Below are positions 9,529 through 18,657 of a stretch of DNA of 64,000 bases, piece by piece. Positions within the stretch are counted from its first letter, which is position 1, and each line of letters begins with the position of its first letter. Source of the stretch: Clostridium algidicarnis DSM 15099. Its GTDB lineage: Bacteria > Bacillota > Clostridia > Clostridiales > Clostridiaceae. The notes beneath the pieces were generated by a model. That model made no database searches. It had not been told where the DNA came from and saw nothing but the letters and a program-made list of their open reading frames with translations. Position numbers and translations under genes: made by a program. Where the stretch lies: positions 168,624-232,623 of the forward strand of contig NZ_PTIS01000003.1 of the NCBI RefSeq assembly GCF_002934235.1. Reading direction: 5' to 3'.

Positions 9529-9755
9529 TTATACACCTCACTTTTTGTTTCATATACACTTTATCATCTTTTTCAAAGAAATAAACCTTTGACTGAAAAG
9601 AAAAAATATATAAAACAATTAGATTATTGAAGCAAGTCAATAATTATGATAAAATTTGTTTTAAATACTAAGGCAAATATCAGGTAATTCGTAGTATAAT
9701 AAAGATATATCATATCCTATAATATTATTAGGATATTTAGGAAGGAGAGAAAACC

Positions 9756-12143
9756 TTGAGTAAGTATGGTTTAAGAGACAAAAGATTTTCAGAAGATGAG
9801 GTAGAATTAAAAAAGGTAAGTATAAGCGGAAATATATGCGGAGAATTCGTTGAATTTTCTATGTCTCAGGTATATGAGAATAACACAGACAGTAATATAG
9901 ATGCTGTATATATATTTCCACTACCAGATACTGCAGTACTAAGTGGCTTTGAGGCAATTTTAGGAGGAAAAACTTTAACCGCTATAGTAGAAGACAAAGA
10001 AGACTCATATAAAATATATGAAAGTGCATTAGAAAGTGGAATAAATATCATAAGCATAGACCAAGATGAAGATAATGTATTTACTATATCCATAGGAAAT
10101 ATTTTACCTAATGAAACTGTTAAGATTAATATAACTTATATGGATCAGCTTTTATATGAAGATAATAGTTTTAAGTTAATGATTCCGAGTATAATAGCAC
10201 CTCAACCTATGGAGGATGAAGAATTAAATAAAGAAAAGCCTCAATATAAGTTAAATATGAACTTATTAGTAGAATCCTTTAATAAGCTAGATATATATTC
10301 ACCTACACATGGAATTCATATTCATAGAGAAGATGACACCCTATGCAAAGTAACATTTAAAGAGGGCCAAATGCTTCATAAGGACTTTGTCTTAATGATG
10401 AAAGAAGTTGAAAATGAAGAGTATAGTGGTATGCTATACAATTATGATGGTATAGATGAAGAAGAGGGTATATTATACCTTAGACTTTATCCAAAACTTG
10501 ATTATGAAGAGTCTCATGAAGGACAAAATTATGATTTTTTAATGGATATCTCTGACTCTATGGAAGGGGAAAAACTTGAAGAAACAAAAAATGCACTTCA
10601 TCTTTGTCTTAGAAATCTTGATGAAGGTGATGATTTTAATATAATAGCCTTTAGTAAAGATCTGAAGGTATTTTCTAAAAATGGTAAGGTACCTTATAAT
10701 GATGAAAATTTACAAAAGGCTTCAGAATGGATAGATGAAATAAAGGTAGAACCAGGTGCAGATGTTTTTGAAAGCTTAAAATATGCTCTTCAAGAGAAAA
10801 ATATAGATGGTAATAGTACAATATTATTATTTACAGATGATATGGTAGAAGACGAAGATGAAATAATTGATTATGTAAAAGAGAATATAGGCGATAATAG
10901 AATATTTACCTTTGGAGTAGATACTGTAGTCAATAGTTATTTTATAAACAAAATGGCTGAAATAGGTTATGGAAGACCTGAGTTTATATATGCAGGAGAA
11001 AGAATTGATGATATGGTATTAAGGCAGTTTAATAGAATAACTAATCCACAGGTGGATGTGTTATCTATTGACTGGGGTGCAATGAAGGTTCAAAGAACAT
11101 ATCCTACAACTATAGATTACCTCTATGATAGAGAGCCTATTTCTATATTCGCAAAAGTTAGTGGCGAAATAGGAGGTAAGGTTACTATAAAAGGAAAAGT
11201 AGGAGAAGAAGAATATATAAAGACTATTGATCTAGATAAGTTAGATTTAGATGTAAATGCAGATCTCATAGAAAAAGTATGGAGTAGAAAAAGGATAGAA
11301 TCTCTTACAGAAAAGATCCGTGGAGAAAGAGGCCCTCTGAAAGATTCTATGAGAGAAACTATAATAGAATTATCTAAAGAATACGGTATAATAAGTAAGG
11401 AAACCTCCTTTGTTATGCTAGAACAAATGGAAGATCCAGTTCTTGGTATGTCTATGAACAATATTATACCAATACAAATATCAGAAGAAGCTATGGAAAA
11501 TATAGCTGAAGGCTATTTCCTTGATTCACCAAGCTTTTTTTATAAGGTAGATATAAGAGAAAAAATGATAGAAGAAGGTTTGGATAAAGAAAAGGCTAAA
11601 AAAGCAATAGTTTACGATAGAGAAAATCTATTAAGAATAATTGCAAAAAACCAATTAGCAGATGGAGCTTTTTGCAATAAAAAAGAAGGAAATCTTCAAC
11701 AAAAAATTGAGAGTACAGCTGTAAGTGTATTGGCATTTACACTTGGAAAAGAAGATGTAAAGATTTATATGAATCAAATAAATAAAGCATTAAGATATGT
11801 TATAAAGACTACAAAAGAAAATGAAAATTTATTAGATGAAAGGTTAATATATATTGTTGTATTAGCGCTTAAGTCATCTATAGAAAAAAGATTAGTAAGG
11901 CAACCTAGTAGAACAATGATTGAAGATTATATAGAAATATTAAAAGATAAGATTAAAGAAAATAAATATATGCATATAGAAGATATTCTAACAATGGGCA
12001 AAAATTCAGAACTTAAAAATGCTACATCATCTATGATATCTTTAAATAAAGAAGAAAAAATCAACGAAGAATCTTTAATAACTTCTAAAGGTACACAAAA
12101 GATTTTAGATATTGCAAAACTTGCTATACAAAAGACTTTATAA
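9756..12143 (+). CDS. VIT and von Willebrand factor A domain protein
   Basis: 795 residues, TTG start with GGAAGGAGAG upstream. The N-terminal third (about 1-130) is a VIT domain (VELKKVSISGNICGEFVEF, YIFPLPDTAVLSGFEA). A VWA domain follows at about 260-430 with an intact MIDAS motif D264-I-S266-D-S268 and a later LFTDDM segment. No signal peptide or membrane segment is seen, so it is predicted cytosolic. The C-terminal about 200 residues are helical and of unknown function. The architecture resembles inter-alpha-trypsin inhibitor heavy-chain-like bacterial proteins, whose role is mostly unknown. It is flanked by terminators and is probably monocistronic. Confidence 0.88.
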   Translation: MSKYGLRDKRFSEDEVELKKVSISGNICGEFVEFSMSQVYENNTDSNIDAVYIFPLPDTAVLSGFEAILGGKTLTAIVEDKEDSYKIYESALESGINIISIDQDEDNVFTISIGNILPNETVKINITYMDQLLYEDNSFKLMIPSIIAPQPMEDEELNKEKPQYKLNMNLLVESFNKLDIYSPTHGIHIHREDDTLCKVTFKEGQMLHKDFVLMMKEVENEEYSGMLYNYDGIDEEEGILYLRLYPKLDYEESHEGQNYDFLMDISDSMEGEKLEETKNALHLCLRNLDEGDDFNIIAFSKDLKVFSKNGKVPYNDENLQKASEWIDEIKVEPGADVFESLKYALQEKNIDGNSTILLFTDDMVEDEDEIIDYVKENIGDNRIFTFGVDTVVNSYFINKMAEIGYGRPEFIYAGERIDDMVLRQFNRITNPQVDVLSIDWGAMKVQRTYPTTIDYLYDREPISIFAKVSGEIGGKVTIKGKVGEEEYIKTIDLDKLDLDVNADLIEKVWSRKRIESLTEKIRGERGPLKDSMRETIIELSKEYGIISKETSFVMLEQMEDPVLGMSMNNIIPIQISEEAMENIAEGYFLDSPSFFYKVDIREKMIEEGLDKEKAKKAIVYDRENLLRIIAKNQLADGAFCNKKEGNLQQKIESTAVSVLAFTLGKEDVKIYMNQINKALRYVIKTTKENENLLDERLIYIVVLALKSSIEKRLVRQPSRTMIEDYIEILKDKIKENKYMHIEDILTMGKNSELKNATSSMISLNKEEKINEESLITSKGTQKILDIAKLAIQKTL

Positions 12144-12170
12144 CACAGAGCATATAATTATATATAACTA

Positions 12171-12205
12171 AAAAATAGAGCTTTATTTTAAAAGCTCTAT
12201 TTCTT
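12171..12205. terminator. Bidirectional terminator between the VWA and TPR genes
   Basis: 12-bp perfect arms (12173-12184 and 12191-12202) with a 6-nt loop and flanking A and T runs. The left arm overlaps the TPR gene stop codon. Confidence 0.9.
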
Positions 12206-12998
12206 TTTCTATAGATTCCTTTTTTAAATTACTTAAGAAAGATTCTTTTAAAGTTAATGATTTTTTAAACATTTCTAATGCTTTTTTTGAATCTCCTGTA
12301 TTTTTTAGTACTAGGCCGTAATAATAATAAGCTTCGGGGAATGTTACGGCTCTAGTACATAATCTTGTATATATATCTAAAGCCTTATCATATTCACCTA
12401 AGTAATAATAGGTTTCACCAAGATTGTCCATTATAATGTTATTATTTTCATCATATTTTGTAGCTTCTAGATTAAAGTTTAAAGCATCTTCATAATCACC
12501 ACTTACAACAAGTAAGTAACCAAGGCTTTCATAAAGCGTAGTATTTTTATATTTTTCATAGGTGCTTTTTAAAATATTAATACAATTATCTAAGTTGCCG
12601 TTTTTCCATTCTATTAGCGAAGTTACCATCTTATAATTCATTTCATCATTTAATTCTAGTGGAAGCTTTCTTTCATCTATAAGACTAATTACTTTATTTG
12701 CCTTATCAACATTACTATCGCGAAGAAGTATATAGGCATAATTAATTATAACTCTTGCTTTACAAGATTTTATTTTTATAGCTTTGTCGTAATATGATAT
12801 AGTCTTATTTAAATTGTCCTTTTTGAAATACTTATTTGCAATCATAGTATATATAAGATACCTTTTTACAAACAATTTAGAAGCAAAATATCCTATAATA
12901 AATATATTACCCATGACTTTACTGTAATTAAAAGCAACTGAAGAACCTATAAATATAAACAATAATTCTAGTACTAACTTTAAAGTGATTTTACCCAT
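12183..12998 (-). CDS. Membrane-anchored tetratricopeptide-repeat protein
   Basis: 271 residues from ATG at 12998, chosen because GGAGGAG lies 6 nt upstream; an in-frame codon at 13031 would add 11 residues without that site. The N-terminal hydrophobic region (about 1-50) could form one or two membrane segments. The rest is a chain of TPR units, e.g. YYLGEYDKALDIYTRL and YYYYGLVLKNTGDSKKALEMF. TPRs act as protein-binding scaffolds; no partner is evident. A GIY-YIG gene lies upstream in the same direction, 91 bp away. Confidence 0.85.
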   Translation of the reverse strand: MGKITLKLVLELLFIFIGSSVAFNYSKVMGNIFIIGYFASKLFVKRYLIYTMIANKYFKKDNLNKTISYYDKAIKIKSCKARVIINYAYILLRDSNVDKANKVISLIDERKLPLELNDEMNYKMVTSLIEWKNGNLDNCINILKSTYEKYKNTTLYESLGYLLVVSGDYEDALNFNLEATKYDENNNIIMDNLGETYYYLGEYDKALDIYTRLCTRAVTFPEAYYYYGLVLKNTGDSKKALEMFKKSLTLKESFLSNLKKESIEKEIELLK

Positions 12999-13089
12999 CG
13001 AAACTCCTCCAAATAAAATAAATTTAGACAATATATCAATTATACTATGATTTCAGATATAGTGAAAGTTAATGTAGCGTTATTTTAAT

Positions 13090-13329
13090 TTAACTATTTA
13101 TAAGCTTTAACTTTTCAGTTCTTGATAGTTGTTTTATTGCATATTCTCTTTTTTGAGCAGAAATCTTATCAGGGTGTTTTTCAAAGTATACAAGCGTTAC
13201 AGGAAGTCTACATCGTGTATACTTGGCACCTTTACCACTAGAATGAGTAGCTAACCTTTTTTCAATGTCTACTGTCCAACCAGTATATAAGGTGTTGTCA
13301 GAACATTTAAGTATATATACATAACACAT
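13090..13329 (-). CDS. GIY-YIG-type small nuclease-domain protein (UPF0213-like)
   Basis: 79 residues from ATG at 13329, behind GTGGTGAT; a GTG 12 nt upstream is part of that ribosome site. The domain is reduced to the catalytic core: YVYIL and LYTGWT (the GIY-YIG pair), the Arg in EKRLATH, and GKGAKYTR. This stand-alone family is widespread in bacteria and its biological role is not well defined; DNA repair is often suggested. Confidence 0.92.
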   Translation of the reverse strand: MCYVYILKCSDNTLYTGWTVDIEKRLATHSSGKGAKYTRCRLPVTLVYFEKHPDKISAQKREYAIKQLSRTEKLKLINS

Positions 13330-13442
13330 ATTTATCACCACTAAATATTATAGTGTATAAAGTGTTTTTATGCACTATAGATCATTAAAAAAGTCTTTAT
13401 ATTTAGATAATGAAATAAAATATGGTATTTTAGGAAATGGTA

Positions 13443-13471
13443 TTTACAAAACATTATAATGAATCTATAAT
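13443..13471 (+). promoter_or_regulatory. Predicted sigma-A promoter of the wall-anchored 5'-nucleotidase
   Basis: TTTACA at 13443-13448 and TATAAT at 13466-13471 with a 17-bp spacer, about 80 bp before the TTG start. Confidence 0.6.
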
Positions 13472-13498
13472 GTAATTACGAATCTTTAATGAAAAACA

Positions 13499-13514
13499 TG
13501 TAAACGGTTTTACA
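13499..13514. promoter_or_regulatory. Candidate CcpA operator (TGTAA-type inverted repeat)
   Basis: TGTAAA-CGGT-TTTACA is an inverted repeat just downstream of the promoter. It fits the clostridial variant catabolite-responsive element (TGTAA, short spacer, TTACA). Its place between promoter and start would suit repression by road-block. This is inferred from sequence alone. Confidence 0.4.
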
Positions 13515-13551
13515 TTGAGGAAAAATATAATATTATAAGGGGGAGAGGTCT

Positions 13552-16500
13552 TTGTTCAAAAAGTTAAGGTCGAAAAGGTACATAGCTTCTTTTGTATCTT
13601 TAATAATGATTTTAAGTTTTATTACGCCAATGGACTTAAAGGTTTTTGCAAGTGAAAAAGATGTGACAAATATCCAAATTGTTGCTACCTCTGACATGCA
13701 TGGTAGGTTTATGCCTTATGATTATGCCACAGGTTCAGAAGACTTAAATGGAAGCATGGCTCAAATATCAACAATGGTGAAAGAGTTAAGAAGTAAAAAT
13801 GAAAATGTTCTGTTAGTTGATAACGGAGATACAATACAAGATAACTCATCATCATTATTTTTAAAAGATGAGATTCATCCAATGGTTCTAGCTATGAATG
13901 AAATGGGTTATGATGTTTGGAATCTTGGAAATCATGAATTTAATTATGGTATGAACACACTAAAAACTGTAAGTTCTAAATTTAATGGAGAAGTTTTATG
14001 TGGTAACGTATTTGATTCCGCTAAAAAGCCAATAGAAAAGTCTTATACAATAGTAGAAAAAGGTGGAGTAAAGATAGGGATAATTGGAATGGTAACTCCA
14101 CATATAATGAAATGGGATTCAGAAAATTTAAAAGGATACACTGCAACAAACCCTGCAGAAGAAGCAAAAAAGGTAGCAGATGAATTAAGAGGTCAAGTTG
14201 ATATTATGATAGGATTAATTCATGCAGGAATTGATGAGGAATATGGAAATGGAGACTCTGCACGAGAGCTTGCTAAAGCAGTTCCAGATCTTGCAGCTAT
14301 AGTAGCAGGACATGCTCATTCAACTATACAAGGGGAAAGAGAAGGGGACGTTATTATAACAGAACCATATAGACAAGCTAATGCACTTTCAGTTATAGAT
14401 ATTAAAGTTACTGAAAAAGATGGCAAAAAGGTTATAGAAAACAGAAAAGATGATGTAAAATCAAAGGTTGTCTCAGTTTCACCTAAAGGTGGTAAACCAG
14501 CCTTAGTAGATCAAGATTTAGCAGCTAAACTAAAACCTCAACATGATAGAGCTATAGCTGATGCAAAAACAGTTATAGGGGAATTAAAGGGTGGAGATTT
14601 AGCACCAAAATCAGAAATAAAAGATATACCACAAGCTCAACTTGAGCCTACAGCTATGATGGATCTTATAAATAAAGTTCAAATGTTTTATGGAAATGCT
14701 GATGTGTCATCTGCAGCTTTATTTAGAGATGATGCCAATATGAAAGAAGGACCAATAACAAAATCTGGTACTACTTCAATATATAAGTTTGATAATACTT
14801 TAAGAGTATTAAAGGTTAACGGAAAACAACTAAAAAAATATATGGAATGGTCTGCTAGCTACTATAATACATTTAAGCCAGGAGATTTAACCGTATCTTT
14901 TAATCAAAATGTAAGAAATTATAACTATGATATGTTCAGAGGAGTTAAGTATAATATAGACATATCAAAAGAAGCAGGAAGTAGAATAGTAGACTTAACT
15001 CATATGGATGGAACACCTATTAAAGATGATGAGATAATAAAGCTTGCAGTAAATGACTATAGAGCTAACACCACATTACTAAATGACCAAACAGGGCTAT
15101 TTAAAGGTGAAAATGTAGAAGTTATTTATGACTCTTTTAAATCTATGGGTGATGATGGAAGAATCAGAGACTTAATAAAGAAATATATAGTAGAGGAAAA
15201 GAAGGGCGTTATAACTCCAGAAAAAGATGAAAACTGGGCTTTAACAGGATATAAGTGGGATGCTTCTGATAGAGCTTCTGTAGTTAAATTAATTAATGAA
15301 GGCAAATTAAGCATACCAAGATCAGCAGATGGAAGAACTCCAAACGTAAGATCTATAACTACTAGAGATTTATTGATGCTAGATAATGATATCGTAGATG
15401 TTTTATCCTTTAATGACTTTCATGGAGCATTAAAATCAGAAGGTAAAAATATAGGAGCTGCAAAGCTTGCAGGAGAAATAAGTAGATTGAAAGCTGAAAA
15501 TCCTAACACAATAGTGGTAGCAGCAGGTGACTTATTCCAAGGTAGTCCAATGTCTAATTTAAAGAAGGGTGAACCAGTAGCAGAATTCTTAAAATTAATA
15601 GGACTTGAAGTTTCAGCAGTAGGTAACCACGAATTTGATTGGGGACAAGATTTAATACCTGGATGGTCAAAAACAGGAGAATTTGATTTTCTAGCAACTA
15701 ATATTTATGATAAGGCCACAGAAGAGCCAGTAGAATGGGCTAAGCCTTATAAAATCATTGAAAAGGATGGAAAGAAAATAGCATTTATAGGAATTGCCAC
15801 TCCAGAAACAGCTTACAAGACAAAACCTGAAAATGTTAAAAATCTTGAATTTAAAGACCCAGTAGAAAGTGTGAATATTTGGGCTCAAAAAATAAGAGAA
15901 ACTGAAAAGGTAGATGCGATTATAGCACTTACTCACTTAGGAGCTTCACAAGATTCTAAGACAAAAGAAGTTACAGGAGAAGCAGCAGACTTAGCTAAGA
16001 ATGCTAAAGGCATTGATGCTGTTATTAGTGCTCACTCACACCAATATGTAAATGGTACAGTAAATGATATTCCAGTTGTACAAGCTAGAAATAATGGAAG
16101 ATCTTTAGCTAGATTATCCCTAGCATTTAATAAGGATAGTGGAAAGCTACTTAAAATTATGAATAGTGTAGAAGACTTATATTTAAGAAAAGATTTGGTT
16201 GAAGATCCAGCAGTTAAAAATATGTATGATGAATATAACAAAGATTTAGAACCAATTTTAAATGAAGAAATAGCTACTTTAGATACCGATTTAACTCATG
16301 ATAGAGATGAAGGACTGTCAGTACTTGGCCAGTTTACAACAAAACTTATGGCTGAAGCTGCAGGAGTTCAAATAGGTATAACTAATGGTGGAGGAATAAG
16401 AACACCTATAGAAAAGGGTAGTATAACTATGGGTAAGATGTATGAAGTATTCCCTTTTGATAATACACTTGTAACTATGAAACTTAAAGGTTCCGACCTT

Positions 16501-17085
16501 AAAAGAGTAGTAGAACATGGCATAATGCCAGATGGATTTGGCTGGGGCCAATTTTATGGAATAAAAGTATATTATGATAAGGATGCAAAGGCTGGAGAAA
16601 GAATTACATCTATGAGATTATTAGATGGAACTCCAATAGATATGGAGAAATATTACACTGTAGTTACTAATGACTTTATGTATGACAAGGGAGATAATTA
16701 TGATTTCTCAGGAGCTATGGATGTAGTAGATACTGGAGAGCCAATAAGAGATTCTATGGTTAAAATAATAAAATCTATGGGACATATTTCTTTTAACTAT
16801 GAAGATCACTTAATAGCTGGAGAGGATACTACTATAGATGAACCAGGAGAAAACCCAGGAGAGAATCCAGGAGAGAATCCAGGAGATGGCTTAGATAAAG
16901 ATGAAAATGGAACAATTATAGTAGACCAAAATTCAAAAACACAAATTAATAAAACAAATTTACCAAAGACTGGTTCAATAGTAGGTGCATCACAACTAAT
17001 AACGTTAGGATCACTTATTATATTAGTTGGAGTATATTTATTCTTAAATGATAAATATAAAAAGAAAAAGGAAAATGTAGCATAA
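13552..17085 (+). CDS. Cell-wall-anchored tandem 5'-nucleotidase / 2',3'-cyclic-nucleotide phosphodiesterase
   Basis: 1177 residues, TTG start behind GGGGGAGAGG. Order: signal peptide ending near VFAS; first calcineurin-like metallophosphatase domain (VATSDMHGRF, DNGDTIQD, GNHEFNYG, GHAHS); first 5'-nucleotidase C-terminal domain to about residue 535; a second complete metallophosphatase (SFNDFHGAL, AAGDLFQGS, GNHEFDWG, SAHSHQ) and a second C-terminal domain (TNGGGIRTP, FPFDNTLVTM). A PGEN repeat linker leads to LPKTG at 1137-1141, a membrane helix and a basic tail. It should hydrolyse extracellular nucleotides for phosphate and nucleoside salvage. Each half looks catalytically complete. Confidence 0.95.
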   Translation: MFKKLRSKRYIASFVSLIMILSFITPMDLKVFASEKDVTNIQIVATSDMHGRFMPYDYATGSEDLNGSMAQISTMVKELRSKNENVLLVDNGDTIQDNSSSLFLKDEIHPMVLAMNEMGYDVWNLGNHEFNYGMNTLKTVSSKFNGEVLCGNVFDSAKKPIEKSYTIVEKGGVKIGIIGMVTPHIMKWDSENLKGYTATNPAEEAKKVADELRGQVDIMIGLIHAGIDEEYGNGDSARELAKAVPDLAAIVAGHAHSTIQGEREGDVIITEPYRQANALSVIDIKVTEKDGKKVIENRKDDVKSKVVSVSPKGGKPALVDQDLAAKLKPQHDRAIADAKTVIGELKGGDLAPKSEIKDIPQAQLEPTAMMDLINKVQMFYGNADVSSAALFRDDANMKEGPITKSGTTSIYKFDNTLRVLKVNGKQLKKYMEWSASYYNTFKPGDLTVSFNQNVRNYNYDMFRGVKYNIDISKEAGSRIVDLTHMDGTPIKDDEIIKLAVNDYRANTTLLNDQTGLFKGENVEVIYDSFKSMGDDGRIRDLIKKYIVEEKKGVITPEKDENWALTGYKWDASDRASVVKLINEGKLSIPRSADGRTPNVRSITTRDLLMLDNDIVDVLSFNDFHGALKSEGKNIGAAKLAGEISRLKAENPNTIVVAAGDLFQGSPMSNLKKGEPVAEFLKLIGLEVSAVGNHEFDWGQDLIPGWSKTGEFDFLATNIYDKATEEPVEWAKPYKIIEKDGKKIAFIGIATPETAYKTKPENVKNLEFKDPVESVNIWAQKIRETEKVDAIIALTHLGASQDSKTKEVTGEAADLAKNAKGIDAVISAHSHQYVNGTVNDIPVVQARNNGRSLARLSLAFNKDSGKLLKIMNSVEDLYLRKDLVEDPAVKNMYDEYNKDLEPILNEEIATLDTDLTHDRDEGLSVLGQFTTKLMAEAAGVQIGITNGGGIRTPIEKGSITMGKMYEVFPFDNTLVTMKLKGSDLKRVVEHGIMPDGFGWGQFYGIKVYYDKDAKAGERITSMRLLDGTPIDMEKYYTVVTNDFMYDKGDNYDFSGAMDVVDTGEPIRDSMVKIIKSMGHISFNYEDHLIAGEDTTIDEPGENPGENPGENPGDGLDKDENGTIIVDQNSKTQINKTNLPKTGSIVGASQLITLGSLIILVGVYLFLNDKYKKKKENVA
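16843..16887 (+). repeat. 12-bp tandem repeat encoding PGEN wall-spanning linker
   Basis: Three 12-bp units plus a partial fourth unit encode PGEN-PGEN-PGEN-PGD before the LPKTG anchor. Such repeats often vary in number by slippage. Confidence 0.9.
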
Positions 17086-17100
17086 TACTTTTAACTAGAG

Positions 17101-17140
17101 AAATAAGTATCTTGATTAATCAAGATACTTATTTTTTGTT
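17101..17140 (+). terminator. Terminator of the 5'-nucleotidase gene
   Basis: 15-bp perfect arms (17101-17115 and 17120-17134) with loop TTAA and a T-rich tail. Confidence 0.9.
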
Positions 17141-17222
17141 ATAAATATAAATTAGCAACAACTTTTATTTATCAAACATAAAGTCACTGAAAGAAAAGTA
17201 TAAATAGTATAGGGGTGATAAA

Positions 17223-17426
17223 ATGTTTATTGTTATAAAGAAAAAGCAAATAATTGTAGCACTAATAATTATTATAATTTGTGTTATTTCTATTTTTGGA
17301 ATAATTTATCTTAAGGGCAAAAATACTTTTAATGAAACATACACTCATTATGTTGCTACTATTTCAGATGATTTTGGAGGCAAAGGAAGGGACTTAAGCA
17401 CCTTCCTTATCTATGTCTATTTATGA
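17223..17426 (+). CDS. Small single-pass membrane protein, unknown, possibly truncated
   Basis: 67 residues. Start ATG has a strong GGGGTGAT site 4 nt upstream, which argues for real translation. Residues 9-30 form one hydrophobic helix after a basic N terminus; the short exported tail (NETYTHYVATISDDFGGKG) is not recognised. The frame ends 20 nt inside the 3' end of the convergent threonine aldolase gene. It looks like the N terminus of a longer exported protein whose rest was lost, but a genuine small protein is equally possible. Confidence 0.5.
   Translation: MFIVIKKKQIIVALIIIIICVISIFGIIYLKGKNTFNETYTHYVATISDDFGGKGRDLSTFLIYVYL
17383..17408. terminator. Inverted repeat at the convergent gene junction, weak terminator
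   Basis: 8-bp arms AAGGAAGG (17383-17390) and CCTTCCTT (17401-17408) with a 10-nt loop, at the 3' end of both convergent frames. The T tract is poor, so function is uncertain. Confidence 0.4.
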
Positions 17427-18444
17427 ATGATTTTAAAGTTGATACTATTTTTTCAATATCATTTTTATCTACCCAATAGTTTGTAACAAATCTCATTTCA
17501 CCATCTTCAGGAGGATTTATTTTTATGCCATTTTCATAAAAGAATCCAACTATTTCTTCACTTTTATTATCATCTAAATCAATTTCAAAGAAAACCATAT
17601 TTATATGCACATCTTTAAGATTAATTTTTATTTGTGGTATCTTTGATAATTCTTGTGCTAACAATTTTGCGTTTTCATGATCATATTTAAGGTTTTGAAC
17701 CATATCATTTAAGGCTACTATGCCAGCTGCAGCTAAAAATCCTGATTGCCTAAGGCCACCACCCATAAGCTTTCTATTCTTCCTAGCTTTACGTATAAAG
17801 TCTTTATCTCCAGCTAAAATTGAACCTACAGGAGCACAGAGACCTTTTGAGAGACAAAACATTAGAGAGTCACAGTATTTAGTTATTTCTTTTGGGTCTT
17901 TATTGAGATAGGTAGAAGCATTAAATAATCTAGCACCGTCAAGATGAACCGGTAGATTATATTCTTTTGCTATACTGTAAATTTCGGACATATTGCTTAA
18001 AGGAATAACCCTACCATTGGAATGTGCATTTTCCATACATATAAGCGAAGTTTCAGGAAAATGAATGTCATTTCCCTTTCTTATGCGCTTTAATACGTCG
18101 GCTGGACTTATAATTCCATCTATAGAATCTATAGTTCTAAGTTGAACTCCTGCAATGACAGAAGCAGCACCTACTTCATGCACAACAATATGAGAGCTAT
18201 CAGAAAGAATTACCTCAGATCCCCTTTTACAATGAGTAAACAGTGCTAATTGATTTCCAAAGGTTCCACTAGGTACGAATAAAGCAGCTTCCTTCCCAGT
18301 AATAGTAGCAGCAAGAAGCTCCAACTCCTTTACAGAAGGATCATCTTCATAAACGTCATCACCTACTTTAGCAATATACATAGCATCCCTCATAGCTTTT
18401 GTAGGTTCAGTAACGGTGTCGCTTCTAACATCAATATAATTCAT
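17407..18444 (-). CDS. ltaE: Low-specificity L-threonine aldolase (PLP enzyme)
   Basis: 345 residues from ATG at 18444, chosen for the AGGGGGAA site upstream; an earlier in-frame ATG at 18492 would add 16 residues. The enzyme splits threonine to glycine and acetaldehyde. Family motifs: the start IDVRSDTVTEPT, GDDVYEDDP, ALFVPSGTFGNQLA, HLDGARLFNA and the PLP lysine in MFCLSKGLCAPVGS. Length fits the family. No operon partner is visible. Confidence 0.94.
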   Translation of the reverse strand: MNYIDVRSDTVTEPTKAMRDAMYIAKVGDDVYEDDPSVKELELLAATITGKEAALFVPSGTFGNQLALFTHCKRGSEVILSDSSHIVVHEVGAASVIAGVQLRTIDSIDGIISPADVLKRIRKGNDIHFPETSLICMENAHSNGRVIPLSNMSEIYSIAKEYNLPVHLDGARLFNASTYLNKDPKEITKYCDSLMFCLSKGLCAPVGSILAGDKDFIRKARKNRKLMGGGLRQSGFLAAAGIVALNDMVQNLKYDHENAKLLAQELSKIPQIKINLKDVHINMVFFEIDLDDNKSEEIVGFFYENGIKINPPEDGEMRFVTNYWVDKNDIEKIVSTLKSFINRHR

Positions 18445-18657
18445 ATAAATATTCCCCCTATTAATACAAAATTTTAAATTGTTATGTTTCACATAATTAA
18501 TTCAAATTTGAAACAAGGTTAAATTAGTTATGTGCTATATATCACATTATATAACAGAATATTAAATATTAGATAAGATTTATAAATATTTTAATGAATT
18601 ATTGTAAAGGTTCATTTATAATCTAAATATGGTTATTTAAATTAAGGGGGATTTGTA

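Noticed and set aside
16843..16887. Short tandem repeat as a CRISPR-like array
   Set aside because: In-frame 12-bp units without spacers, encoding a wall linker.
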